Below are positions 33,918-42,775 of a DNA stretch of 64,000 nt, piece by piece. The translations under genes and the position numbers were made by a program. The stretch spans positions 428,530-492,529 of the forward strand of contig PMZI01000023.1 of NCBI GenBank assembly GCA_003170475.1, given 5' to 3'. Below the pieces are notes generated by a model. The model was given only the letters and a program-made list of their open reading frames with translations, was not told the origin of the DNA and ran no database searches. Origin of the DNA: Ignavibacteriota bacterium (lineage in GTDB: Bacteria; Bacteroidota; Ignavibacteria; UBA10030). Every line of letters starts with the position of its first letter. Position 1 is the first letter of the stretch.

Positions 33918-35570
33918 GTGCGAGCATTTTGTCTCTTACTCTCCCTCCTGCTTCTCTTTGCATTTCCGTTGAGCGCGCAGCAGTCCTCTCAAGATCGCGG
34001 CGTGTGGATCCCCGACAATGGAGACGGGACGTACAAGAACCCTGTCATCTATGCAGATTATTCTGACCCGGATGCCATTCGCGTCGGCGATGATTTCTAC
34101 ATGATTTCGTCGAGCTTCGGCTGTTTCCCGGGCTTGCCGATTCTTCGATCTCATGATCTTGTGAATTGGACGATCATCGGTCACGCTGTTCTCCAGTATC
34201 CCTATGATGAGTTCAACGAACCGCAGCACGGGATGGCTATTTGGGCGCCGTCGATACGATTTCGCAACGGAGAGTTCTTCATCTATTTTGGTGACCCGGA
34301 CCGCGGCGTGTTCCTGACGAAGGCCAAACATCCGGCTGGTCCATGGGAACCGTTGCGACTCATCCGCAAGGTGACCGGATGGATTGACACATGTCCACTC
34401 TGGGACGACGATGGCAGCGCCTATCTTATCCACGCCTGGTCCAACAGTCGCGTTGGGATCAAGAGCATGCTTGTGGTCAACAAGATGAACAACGACGGCA
34501 CGCAAATTCTTGATGACGGAATTGTTGTCTTCGATGGGCATGCAAGCCAGCCAACCATTGAAGGGCCAAAATTCTACAAACGGAATGGATACTACTATAT
34601 TTTTGCGCCGGCTGGTGGAGTCAAACCCGGATGGCAAACAGTCCTTCGCTCGAAAAGTGTTTTCGGTCCTTATGAGGATAAAGAGGTTCTCGAGCGGGGG
34701 ACAACAAACATCAACGGCCCGCACCAAGGCGCATGGGTTGATACCAAGTCCGGTGAAGACTGGTTCATCCACTTTCAAGACAGATACGCCTACGGCAGGA
34801 TCATTCATCTGCAGCCAATGCGGTGGGAAAACGATTGGCCGGTGATGGGCGTCGACAATGACAAGAATGGGATTGGCGAGCCTGTGGCATCCCATACCAT
34901 GCCACGCGTGGAAAAGACCTTCCCCATCGAGGTGCCACAAACGACAGATGAATTCAATTCCCCAAATCTTGGACTACAGTGGCAATGGGAAGGGAACGGC
35001 CGCAGCGAATGGACCTCGCTTGACGCGCGCAAAGGGTGGCTAAGACTCTTTCCCCAACGCCCGACACCGAAGCACAAGAATCTGTGGAATATTCCGAATC
35101 TGATGCTTCAAAAATTTCCCGCGCCGGCCTTCAGAGCGACAGCGAAGCTTGATTGCACATCACTATCACCCTTCGAAGAAACCGGACTCCTGATTTTCGG
35201 ACACGACTACTCCTATGCTGCGATCCGAAGAACTGCGACGGGCTATAGCGTACTACAGATGATGTGTGCGAAAGCGGACAAAGGCACTCAGGAAGAAATT
35301 GTCGCGTCCGCTGATATCGCGTCCGCTGAAGTCTATTTGCGCGTTGAGGTGAAGTCGGAGAATGATACAGACGTCATCCCGAACGTCCTTTGCGCGTTCA
35401 GTTACAGCGTGGATGGAAAGTCGTTTCATGCACTTGGGAAAGTGTTTACCGCCCGCGAAGGAGTTTGGGTGGGAGCAAAAGTTGGTCTCTTCTCTCTGGC
35501 GACTGGTGAAACGCCGCAGCTCGGGTATGCCGACATAGACTGGCTCAGATTCGAGCCCTTGAAGAAATAG
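33918..35570 (+). CDS. GH43 family glycosidase with C-terminal beta-sandwich
   Basis: A 550-residue exported GH43 enzyme (arabinofuranosidase/xylosidase type). Signal peptide MRAFCLLLSLLLLFAFPLSA. The five-bladed propeller begins NPVIYADYSDPDAIRVGDDFYM, with the base at Asp50. The pKa-modulating Asp157 is in WIDTCPLWDDDG, and the acid Glu215 is in TIEGPKFYKRNGYYYIF. From about 350 a concanavalin-like domain (FNSPNLGLQWQWEGN) is typical of GH43 subfamilies with a second sandwich. The frame opens at GTG 33813, but those first 35 codons lie in intergenic repeat sequence and lack a signal. I therefore start at GTG 33918, with GGAG 4 bp upstream. It probably trims arabinose or xylose side chains of rhamnogalacturonan or arabinan. 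Confidence 0.9.
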   Translation: MRAFCLLLSLLLLFAFPLSAQQSSQDRGVWIPDNGDGTYKNPVIYADYSDPDAIRVGDDFYMISSSFGCFPGLPILRSHDLVNWTIIGHAVLQYPYDEFNEPQHGMAIWAPSIRFRNGEFFIYFGDPDRGVFLTKAKHPAGPWEPLRLIRKVTGWIDTCPLWDDDGSAYLIHAWSNSRVGIKSMLVVNKMNNDGTQILDDGIVVFDGHASQPTIEGPKFYKRNGYYYIFAPAGGVKPGWQTVLRSKSVFGPYEDKEVLERGTTNINGPHQGAWVDTKSGEDWFIHFQDRYAYGRIIHLQPMRWENDWPVMGVDNDKNGIGEPVASHTMPRVEKTFPIEVPQTTDEFNSPNLGLQWQWEGNGRSEWTSLDARKGWLRLFPQRPTPKHKNLWNIPNLMLQKFPAPAFRATAKLDCTSLSPFEETGLLIFGHDYSYAAIRRTATGYSVLQMMCAKADKGTQEEIVASADIASAEVYLRVEVKSENDTDVIPNVLCAFSYSVDGKSFHALGKVFTAREGVWVGAKVGLFSLATGETPQLGYADIDWLRFEPLKK

Positions 35571-35899
35571 TATTCTGCTGCAATCGCATAACATTGTTTC
35601 AGACGTTAATTGCCATTGGCAGATCACCCCGAGGGGTGTTTTCCTTTGAACCGAGACTAGAAGCTACCTCAAAAATGGATTTCACTCCCGTCCCGAAGGG
35701 ATCCCTTCGGGAAATGCTTCTGTCGGGAGTCCAGAAGAGAGCATAATATTTGCCCAAGGCCGATTTAATCCATGATCTGGATTCCCCGCCTGCCATGAGA
35801 GAACGACGATGGCGGGCAGGCCGCTTAAGACATGCGGGAATGACAAGCCGACCTTTGGGAGTATTTTTGAGATGGGTTCTAGTCATCAAGGAGTTCCCA
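35571..35899. other. Intergenic with palindromes, no gene
   Basis: About 330 bp. Contains a perfect 22 bp palindrome at 35691-35712 (half site TCCCGAAGGGA) and a second inverted pair GCCTGCC/GGCAGGC around 35788-35822. The texture is the same as the repeats at 1800-2093 and 33696-33917. A frame from 35750 runs through it into the next gene, but the signal peptide begins only at 35900. Confidence 0.5.
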
Positions 35900-36616
35900 A
35901 TGCGAATGATCTTGAACCTGCTTCTTGTAGTGTCTGTCAGCGCTATCGCGAGTGCTCAAGTGCATCAGAAGCCAATGGTCATCTCAGGCTTCGTCAGAGA
36001 TTTTCAAGGACGGGTCATCGACAGTGCGAATGTTGTTCTTCAGAACCGGATGTTTCAGCCGGTGGCCCAAACCGTCACGGATAAGATGGGCTACTATTCG
36101 CTCAAGGTCGAGAAACGAGACTACAACTCGTTGCTCGCAATCCGCATGAGCGACTATGGTAAGACGCGGTTGGAATTCTGGGCGTGGAAGATTCCTCCTG
36201 CAGATTCACTGCTGATCGATCCTCGCTACCATAGATTGGAAGTCTATGGCCTTAATGCGTTCGTGGTTCAAGGCTCCGGTTCGCGATCGATCTTCGTATA
36301 CTTTCGGCCGATGAGTCTTACTCGCTATGCGGAGTGGCAGTCTCTTCACGACACCACGGGCAGCGAAATGCGAGTAATCGGTCCAACGCTGGCCACAAAA
36401 GACATTGCGGTCACCATAGATGGTCAGGTGTCGAACATCTTGGACCTTTGTGAGGTCAAGGAAAAAGCGAAGGTGGGATTCATGAGGGGTTACTTCATCC
36501 AATGCACACTGCCGAACTCAAAACCACGTGACACTACTTCACGTATCGTCATCGCAGTGACTGATCCGGAGAACCAGGACAAAGGAGAAGGCATGCTCTT
36601 TTGGAGTGGTGACTAG
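35900..36616 (+). CDS. Exported protein with carboxypeptidase-regulatory-like domain
   Basis: A 238-residue secreted protein of unknown role. The ATG at 35900 follows AAGGAGTTCCCA and starts signal peptide MRMILNLLLVVSVSAIASAQ. Residues about 27-90 form a carboxypeptidase-regulatory-like/transthyretin-like beta-sandwich (VISGFVRDFQGRVIDSANVVLQNRMF, then MGYYSLKVEKRDY). The remainder, rich in beta strands (GSRSIFVYFRPMSLTRY, KDIAVTIDGQVSNIL, SRIVIAVTDPENQD), is not recognised. It has no T9SS domain and no lipobox Cys after the signal. It lies between GH43 and the GH28-led operon, so it is likely an accessory envelope protein of the locus, but nothing in the sequence shows its partner. Confidence 0.7.
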   Translation: MRMILNLLLVVSVSAIASAQVHQKPMVISGFVRDFQGRVIDSANVVLQNRMFQPVAQTVTDKMGYYSLKVEKRDYNSLLAIRMSDYGKTRLEFWAWKIPPADSLLIDPRYHRLEVYGLNAFVVQGSGSRSIFVYFRPMSLTRYAEWQSLHDTTGSEMRVIGPTLATKDIAVTIDGQVSNILDLCEVKEKAKVGFMRGYFIQCTLPNSKPRDTTSRIVIAVTDPENQDKGEGMLFWSGD

Positions 36617-36654
36617 CCGCCCCAAGGTCTGCAACCGGCTACTAACAAACGGCA

Positions 36655-36672
36655 AACCCCGCGTAGCGGGGT
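36655..36672 (+). terminator. Small hairpin after 35900 gene
   Basis: CCCCGC-GTA-GCGGGG, about 40 bp after the stop codon, without a T run. Possibly a weak terminator. Confidence 0.35.
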
Positions 36673-36829
36673 ACACCGTCGCTCGCACGCTGGATAGGCG
36701 ATGTTGAAGCAGAGGATGGGCCCAATGAAAGGTGCTCGCTCCATTGCTCGCCAACAGGACAATCGAGGATCAGTTCGATACTGGCGGCTCGCAATGACAG
36801 TTTGGCTAAACGAAATCTGAAGGAGAAAC

Positions 36830-38470
36830 ATGATGAAAGTACAACGATGCTTCCTGCAGGCCATGGTGCTGATGTTTGTGGCCGGGTTCATCCCGCGGTC
36901 CCAAGCGCAGACAGCAAGCGCTTCTGATCAGGAGATCAAAGCGTACACCGCTAACTTGCCCTTCTCCATGCCGGAGATTCAGGCGCCGGTGTTCCCCGCA
37001 AACAAGGTCAGCATCGTCGATTGCGGTGCCGTCCCCGACGGCGAAACGATGAACACAAAAGCCATTAACGATGCAATCCAAACGCTCGCAAAAAAAGGGG
37101 GCGGAACTGTTGTCATTCCTCCAGGAATGTGGTTGACAGGTCCGATCGGATTCGAAAGCAACATCAATCTGTATGTTGAGACGGGCGCCGTTGTCCTCTT
37201 CAGCCCGAACTTCGAAGACTACCCCGTGCCGGCAAAGGGAAATCGGGTGACGTCACCGATCCATGGTCAAGGTTTGACCAATATTGCCATCACCGGGAGC
37301 GGGATGTTTAACGGGAACGGGCAGCATTGGCGCCCGGTCAAGAAAGAAAAGCTTACCGATCGACAGTGGAAGGAACTCGTTGCATCAGGAGGCGTCGTGA
37401 CTCCCGATGGCAAAATGTGGTGGCCTTCGAATGAAGCGATGAATGGAGAGAGCTATCTCAAGGACCTTCGCACCGTGAATAAGAAACCGACTCCGGAAGA
37501 TCTGGCTGGAGCAAGGGAATTTCTGCGGCCCACCATGGTAGATTTCACTGATTGCACGAACGTTCTCATCGATGGACCGACGTTTACCAATACTCCGGGA
37601 TGGGTGCTTCATCCGACAGAATGCGAAAACGTCATTATTCGGAACACTACTGTCACCAACAACTGGTGGGGACAGAATACCGATGCAGCGGATATCAGCG
37701 GATGCCGCAATGTTCTCTTCTATCGCAACGTCTTGAATGCCGGCGACGATGGCATTTGCATGAAGTCCGGAGCGAGTAAGAAGCGGGAGTTTGCACTCGA
37801 AAATGTGGTCATCGCAGACTGCATTGTCTATAACGGACATGGCGGCTTCGTCATCGGGAGCAATACCGATGGTGGCATGCGGAACATCTCCGTGAAGAAC
37901 TGCACATTCATCGGCACCGATATCGGCCTCCGTTTCAAATCGGCCCGTGATCGCGGAGGCAGGGTGGAGAAAATCTATGTTGATGGAATTCGCATGAAGG
38001 ATATCGCGACATCGGCCATTCTGTTCGATCTCTTTTACGATAGCAATGGTGACAGCGATCCGAACAAGGTAAAGATGCCTTATTTCCGTGATTTCGACAT
38101 TAGGAATGTTGTCTGCGATGGAGCTGCCGACGCGATTTTTGTGCGAGGACTTTCCGACGCGCCAATTCAATCGATTTCCCTCACGAACATCTTCATCACC
38201 TCTCAACGTGCGATGACGATGGAGGATGCCGACGGATTTGTGCTCAAGAACATCCGGCTAAACTTCACATCCGGACCGGTCCTCTCCGTGAAGAACGCAA
38301 AAAACATACAACTCGATCAGATGACCTCGTCTTCCACGCCGGAAGTGTTCATCAAAGCCAGCGGCGAACGGACGGAGAAGATCCGAGTGTCGAAGGTTGA
38401 CGCCTCAAAGGCGAAGCGTTCTGTCGAGCAGACGGAGGAAGTGCGAAAAGACGCCATTGTTGTGAGATGA
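36830..38470 (+). CDS. GH28 polygalacturonase, first copy
   Basis: A 546-residue exported glycoside hydrolase of family 28, cleaving alpha-1,4 bonds between galacturonates (or galacturonate-rhamnose). Signal peptide ends SQAQ (about 27). The GH28 catalytic set is complete: NTD at 283-285, GDDG with Asp306 and Asp307, GHGG with His337, and RFK at 367-369. Beta-helix coils surround it. The N-terminal VSIVDCGAVPDGETMNTKAI is typical of exo-acting bacterial members. A ~60-residue insert before the catalytic core (about 166-230) probably shapes the substrate pocket, suggesting exo action or xylo-/rhamno-galacturonan specificity. Two adjacent ATGs (36830, 36833) follow AAGGAGAAAC. It leads a five-gene operon; its stop overlaps the PL9 start by 4 bp. 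Confidence 0.93.
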   Translation: MMKVQRCFLQAMVLMFVAGFIPRSQAQTASASDQEIKAYTANLPFSMPEIQAPVFPANKVSIVDCGAVPDGETMNTKAINDAIQTLAKKGGGTVVIPPGMWLTGPIGFESNINLYVETGAVVLFSPNFEDYPVPAKGNRVTSPIHGQGLTNIAITGSGMFNGNGQHWRPVKKEKLTDRQWKELVASGGVVTPDGKMWWPSNEAMNGESYLKDLRTVNKKPTPEDLAGAREFLRPTMVDFTDCTNVLIDGPTFTNTPGWVLHPTECENVIIRNTTVTNNWWGQNTDAADISGCRNVLFYRNVLNAGDDGICMKSGASKKREFALENVVIADCIVYNGHGGFVIGSNTDGGMRNISVKNCTFIGTDIGLRFKSARDRGGRVEKIYVDGIRMKDIATSAILFDLFYDSNGDSDPNKVKMPYFRDFDIRNVVCDGAADAIFVRGLSDAPIQSISLTNIFITSQRAMTMEDADGFVLKNIRLNFTSGPVLSVKNAKNIQLDQMTSSSTPEVFIKASGERTEKIRVSKVDASKAKRSVEQTEEVRKDAIVVR

Positions 38471-40053
38471 AAGTGCCCGAAAGAATTGGAATGTTCATGA
38501 GCGTGAGAGCGCTGAAGAAGCACATAAACGCATTAAGTATCGCGATGGTAGCCGTCTGTTTCGTCACGATATTCCTTCCTGTCCTTTCAAGCGCCAAGAC
38601 CTACTACGTTTCTCCTGGAGGGAACGATGCGGCTGCGGGTACCATCGACCAGCCTTTTCTTACCATTGTGAAAGCACACTCCGTTGTTGCTGCTGGAGAC
38701 ACCATTTTTGTACGTGGTGGAAATTATGTTGTCAATGCCACGATCAATCTCTCCAAGAACGGAACGGGCACAAGTGGGTTTTTCCTGTTGGCGTATCCTG
38801 GTGGACGGCCCATTCTCGATTTTTCATCGATGACAGTTTCGAGTGGCAACAGAGGTATCCAACTGTCAGGAAGTTATTGGTACATCAAAGGATTCGATGT
38901 CAAAGGTGCAGGCGACAATGGGATGTTCATCAGTGGCTCGTTCAACACAGTCGAATTCTGTGCTCTTTTCGAAAACAGGGATACCGGCCTGCAGATTGGG
39001 AACGGCGCTTCAAACAACAGGATCATCAACTGTGATTCCTATTATAATGTGGATCCGAGTCAGGGAAATGCAGACGGTTTTTCGCCGAAACTCGATGTCG
39101 GTACAGCCAACTATTTTTATGGCTGCCGATCTTGGCAGAATTCCGATGATGGGTGGGATGGATATTTGCGACCATCCAACGATGTCACGACAACGCTTGA
39201 AAACTGCTGGAGTTTCAACAACGGCTATCTGAAGAATGGGGGCGCTAGCAGTGGAAATGGGAACGGGTTCAAGATGGGCGGGGGTGACAACGGAAACAGC
39301 GATCATTTGAAACACAATATGATCTTGAAGAGATGTCTTGCATTTGACAATAGAGTTAAAGGCTTCGACCAAAACAACAACGTGGGATCGATGACTCTCT
39401 ACAATTGCACGGCATACAGAAACGGAACAAACTACAGCATAAGTAGTACACTTGATTCGGGCAAAACACTGATCGTCATCAATTGTGTCTCGCTGGGGAG
39501 CTATGGTTCGTTGGGGAGTTTCGCCGCTCAACAGACAAACAGTTGGTTGAGTCCTTTCGGCGTCTCGAATGCTGATTTTGTCTCTGTCGATACAGGAGGC
39601 GTGCGTGGGCCGAGAAAAGCAGATGGTAGTCTGCCGGACCTACTTTTCATGCATCTCGCCCCCGGCAGTCGGCTGATCGATGCTGGGACGATTATTGGAA
39701 TGCCCTACGGTGGAACCGCCCCCGACCTGGGGGCATTCGAATATGGAACGACAACTTCGGTCAACAATGAACGAGAGCTCTTTTCACCTGAGACTTTTAC
39801 GCTTTCTCAAAATTTTCCCAATCCGTTCAATCCCACAACAACAATTCGGTATTGGCTTCCCTCTGCCGGGCCTGTTTCGTTACGGGTTTATGACACACTC
39901 GGCCGTGAAGTTGCAGTGCTCGTTGCAGCAGTCGAATCCCTAGGAGAACATCTTGTTCAATTCAACGCAGGGTTGTTCCCAAGCGGCACGTACTTTGCGC
40001 GTCTCACGTGGGCCGCACACACAAAAACCGTCACCCTCGTATTGGTGAAATAG
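38467..40053 (+). CDS. PL9 pectate lyase with T9SS sorting domain
   Basis: A 528-residue exported lyase that cleaves polygalacturonate by calcium-dependent beta-elimination. Its start overlaps the GH28 stop (ATGA). A signal segment (about 20-43) is followed by YYVSPGGNDAAAGTIDQPF, the usual opening of PL9 helices. Catalytic and calcium residues match Pel9A by spacing: Asp203 in NADGFSPKLD, and Asp227, Asp228 and Asp231 in NSDDGWDGY (intervals identical to Pel9A Asp209/233/234/237). A Lys at 269 in NGFKMGG lies close to the position of the catalytic Lys. The C-terminal T9SS domain starts LSQNFPNPFNPTTTIRYWL, so the enzyme should be displayed or released at the surface. A later ATG inside the first eleven codons is possible. 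Confidence 0.93.
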   Translation: MKVPERIGMFMSVRALKKHINALSIAMVAVCFVTIFLPVLSSAKTYYVSPGGNDAAAGTIDQPFLTIVKAHSVVAAGDTIFVRGGNYVVNATINLSKNGTGTSGFFLLAYPGGRPILDFSSMTVSSGNRGIQLSGSYWYIKGFDVKGAGDNGMFISGSFNTVEFCALFENRDTGLQIGNGASNNRIINCDSYYNVDPSQGNADGFSPKLDVGTANYFYGCRSWQNSDDGWDGYLRPSNDVTTTLENCWSFNNGYLKNGGASSGNGNGFKMGGGDNGNSDHLKHNMILKRCLAFDNRVKGFDQNNNVGSMTLYNCTAYRNGTNYSISSTLDSGKTLIVINCVSLGSYGSLGSFAAQQTNSWLSPFGVSNADFVSVDTGGVRGPRKADGSLPDLLFMHLAPGSRLIDAGTIIGMPYGGTAPDLGAFEYGTTTSVNNERELFSPETFTLSQNFPNPFNPTTTIRYWLPSAGPVSLRVYDTLGREVAVLVAAVESLGEHLVQFNAGLFPSGTYFARLTWAAHTKTVTLVLVK

Positions 40054-40074
40054 AAACATCACGGAGGTTTGAGT

Positions 40075-41445
40075 ATGGACTCTGATAATTCAATCACAAG
40101 ACGTGAGTTCGTTGCCTCGTCGACAAAGGCCGCCGCTGGCGCTTTGCTCCTTGGCCGGATGCCGACAATCATCTCTGCCAAACCCAGTCTGAAGAAGAAG
40201 CGGTTGGCGATGGTCGGCACGGGACACCGGGGGACCGGCATGTGGGGGACAAGTGTCCTGGCGTCGTGTGGGGACATCGTGGAGTTTGTGGGACTGTGCG
40301 ATATCAATCCGGGCCGGGCAGAGACAGCGAAAAAGATGTTGAGTGTCTCCTGCCCGACGTTTACCAACTTCGAGCAGATGATTGAGAAGACGAAACCGGA
40401 AACCGTCATCGTTACGACGGTGGATGGAACGCATCACACGTTCATCACCAAAGCTCTCGAGATGGGCTGCGACGTGATTACGGAAAAACCGCTCACGACG
40501 AATGAGGCAAAGCTCAGGCAAATCATAGAGGCACAGAGAAGTTCAAAGAACAAGATCATCGTTGCCCACAACTACCGATATCCTCCGACCCAAGCCCGGC
40601 TCAAAGAACTTCTCATGCAAGAGCGCGTTGGGCGCCTGACGTCAGTCGACTTCCATTGGTATCTGGATGTGTATCATGGTGCGGACTATTTCCGCCGGTG
40701 GCATCGCCTGAGGGAGAATTCCGGAACACTTCTGAATCACAAGGCATCGCACCATTTCGACCTGTTGAACTGGTGGATTGAGTCGGAACCCGAGGAGGTC
40801 CACGCTTTCGGTGCGCTTGAGTTTTACGGGAAGAATCATGAATTTCGCCACACCCATTGCAGGCCATGTCCCTTCAAAGAAAAGTGCGAGTTCTTTTTTG
40901 ATATGACGAAAGACAAGCGGCTCATGCAGCTCTATGCGGACAACGAACATTACGATGGATACACTCGCGATGGTTGTGTGTGGAAGGAAGACATCGACAT
41001 TTTTGACAAGATGGCTGTTCAAATCCGATACGCGAATAAGGTCCAAGTGAGCTACTCACTGACAACATATTCGCCGTACGAAGGATTTCGAGTTGCGTTC
41101 AATGGTACCAAAGGGCGGATAGATTTCTGGATGCACGAGAAGCAACCATGGCCGATGGAAAGCTATGACGAGATTCATGTGACGGACAGTTTCGGAAAGG
41201 CGGAATTTGTCAAGCTCCCTCGCATTGAGGCCGATCACTATGGCGGTGATCCTGTGCTGCGTGAGACGATCTTCAAGCATCAGTCCGCGCCCGACCCATT
41301 GAAACGAGCAGCCAATGTCCGGGATGGTGCAATGGCGGTCCTCATCGGAGTCGCAGCGCGAAACAGCATTGGCTCCGGAAAACCCGTCCGCATCGCAGAG
41401 CTCACGGACCTTGTTCCTCAGGCACAAAAACCATACGCCGAATGA
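40075..41445 (+). CDS. Tat-exported Gfo/Idh/MocA oxidoreductase
   Basis: A 456-residue oxidoreductase with a twin-arginine signal (SITRREFVASSTKAAAGALLL, Arg9-Arg10), so it is folded with its NAD(P) cofactor before export. The Rossmann motif is LAMVGTGHRGTGMWG and the family lysine is in TEKPLTTNEAKL. The substrate half includes NHKASHHFDLLNWW and a cysteine cluster HCRPCPFKEKCEFF that may bind metal or form disulphides. The start is ATG 40075 behind GGAGG at a 7 bp spacer; a TTG two codons upstream is less likely. It lies 21 bp after PL9 and 8 bp before CE8, so it is within the pectin operon. Exported relatives act on N-acetylgalactosamine or unknown glycans. The substrate here may be a pectin sugar (inference). 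Confidence 0.88.
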   Translation: MDSDNSITRREFVASSTKAAAGALLLGRMPTIISAKPSLKKKRLAMVGTGHRGTGMWGTSVLASCGDIVEFVGLCDINPGRAETAKKMLSVSCPTFTNFEQMIEKTKPETVIVTTVDGTHHTFITKALEMGCDVITEKPLTTNEAKLRQIIEAQRSSKNKIIVAHNYRYPPTQARLKELLMQERVGRLTSVDFHWYLDVYHGADYFRRWHRLRENSGTLLNHKASHHFDLLNWWIESEPEEVHAFGALEFYGKNHEFRHTHCRPCPFKEKCEFFFDMTKDKRLMQLYADNEHYDGYTRDGCVWKEDIDIFDKMAVQIRYANKVQVSYSLTTYSPYEGFRVAFNGTKGRIDFWMHEKQPWPMESYDEIHVTDSFGKAEFVKLPRIEADHYGGDPVLRETIFKHQSAPDPLKRAANVRDGAMAVLIGVAARNSIGSGKPVRIAELTDLVPQAQKPYAE

Positions 41446-41453
41446 GGTAATCG

Positions 41454-42710
41454 ATGAATCGACAAGTCCTTCTCTCGCTTCTTGTTTGCTTTGGTGTTGT
41501 CTGTGCTTTTGGCAGCGAACGCGCACAGATTATTGTCGCCAAAGATGGGAGCGGAACGTTTCGCACAATCCAGGATGCCCTCAATTCGATTCCGAAGAAC
41601 AACGGCCAAAATATCATCATTTTGATCAAACGAGGGACATACAATGAAAAGGTCTATGTTGAGCGGAGTTTTGTGACGCTTGTCGGCGAAGATCGGGATA
41701 GCACTCGCATTGTGTTCGCCGAGCTGCGCGAAAATTGGGCAAAAACCCACAATAACAGCGATTGGGGATCTGCCGTCGTGAACATCGATTCCACCGTCAC
41801 CGATCTGACCCTCGCAAATTTGACTGTTTACAACAACTACGGCTCTCTCTATAATACACCGAAGCATCAATTCGCGATCAGAGGCAAAGGAACACGGATC
41901 ATTCTCCTCAACTGCAACGTGATTGCCGACGGGAACGACACGATCAGCCTCTGGAACCGCGACAACGGGATGTACTATCATGCGAACTGCTCCTTCGAGG
42001 GATGGGTCGACTATGTTTGTCCTCGAGGGTGGTGCTACATCACCGACAGCAAGTTCTACGGTCACAATCTCAGCGCGAGCATCTGGCACGACGGTTCTCA
42101 CAACAAAGACCAGAAGTTCGTTATCCGGTATTCGAGCTTCGACGGAGTTCCGAATTTTCCGCTCGGTCGGCATCATTCGGATGCACAAATCTTCCTGCTC
42201 GATTGTATTTTCTCGCGCACCATGGCCGATCGCCCCTTCTATCTTCCGGTCTCTCCGAATGCAAAAGTGTGGAAATGGGGTGCGCGTCACTACTTCTACA
42301 ACTGTCACCGCGAAGGCGGTGACTATGAGTGGTTCAAGGACAACCTCTCAGAAGCGGAGGGCGCGCCAAGTCAGGATCAGGTGACCGCAACATGGACTTT
42401 CGGAGGTAAGTGGGATCCTGAGGAAACCATGCCGGCGGTGCTGCCGTTTGTCTTCCAGCCCAAGCCCCGTGACGGATCGTACAGCAATCCGACTGAGAAT
42501 ATGATCGCAAGGTGGGTTCCCTCGCGAAACGCGACAGTTCATCTCGTGTACTTTGGAAAGAGCGGATCTCCGGAATTTGTTGCGAGTCAGAAGGAGAACA
42601 CCTTCAAGATCGGCGCTCTGGAACCGAAGACAACATACTACTGGCGGATAGATGAGATTGCCGATCGGGATACCGTCCAAGGGCCCGTCTGGCATTTCAC
42701 CACACGGTAG
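41454..42710 (+). CDS. CE8 pectin methylesterase, divergent, with C-terminal FnIII-like domain
   Basis: A 418-residue exported carbohydrate esterase family 8 protein. The ATG follows GAGGTAATCG, and the signal peptide ends VCAFGSE. IIVAKDGSGTFRTIQDAL begins the beta-helix. The three key residues can be placed but in altered motifs: Asp162 in DGNDTISLW (usually NQDTL), Asp186 in GWVDYVCPRG (usually DFIFG), and Arg239 in LGRHHSDA (usually LGRPW). Residues about 330-418 form a fibronectin III-like domain (NATVHLVYFGKSG, LEPKTTYYWRIDEI). The altered subsites suggest another ester or a substituted backbone, but the catalytic residues appear intact. It is in the GH28-PL9 operon. A canonical CE8 enzyme is encoded at 53550. 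Confidence 0.85.
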   Translation: MNRQVLLSLLVCFGVVCAFGSERAQIIVAKDGSGTFRTIQDALNSIPKNNGQNIIILIKRGTYNEKVYVERSFVTLVGEDRDSTRIVFAELRENWAKTHNNSDWGSAVVNIDSTVTDLTLANLTVYNNYGSLYNTPKHQFAIRGKGTRIILLNCNVIADGNDTISLWNRDNGMYYHANCSFEGWVDYVCPRGWCYITDSKFYGHNLSASIWHDGSHNKDQKFVIRYSSFDGVPNFPLGRHHSDAQIFLLDCIFSRTMADRPFYLPVSPNAKVWKWGARHYFYNCHREGGDYEWFKDNLSEAEGAPSQDQVTATWTFGGKWDPEETMPAVLPFVFQPKPRDGSYSNPTENMIARWVPSRNATVHLVYFGKSGSPEFVASQKENTFKIGALEPKTTYYWRIDEIADRDTVQGPVWHFTTR

Positions 42711-42775
42711 ATGTTGCACTCAGTGGCGAAGGAAAACGCTCAGAAAACATCTAGTCGGGAAAAGGAGAGTTCACC

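Noticed and set aside
33936..34940. Open frame of 334 codons on the minus strand
   Set aside because: Antisense shadow of the GH43 gene.
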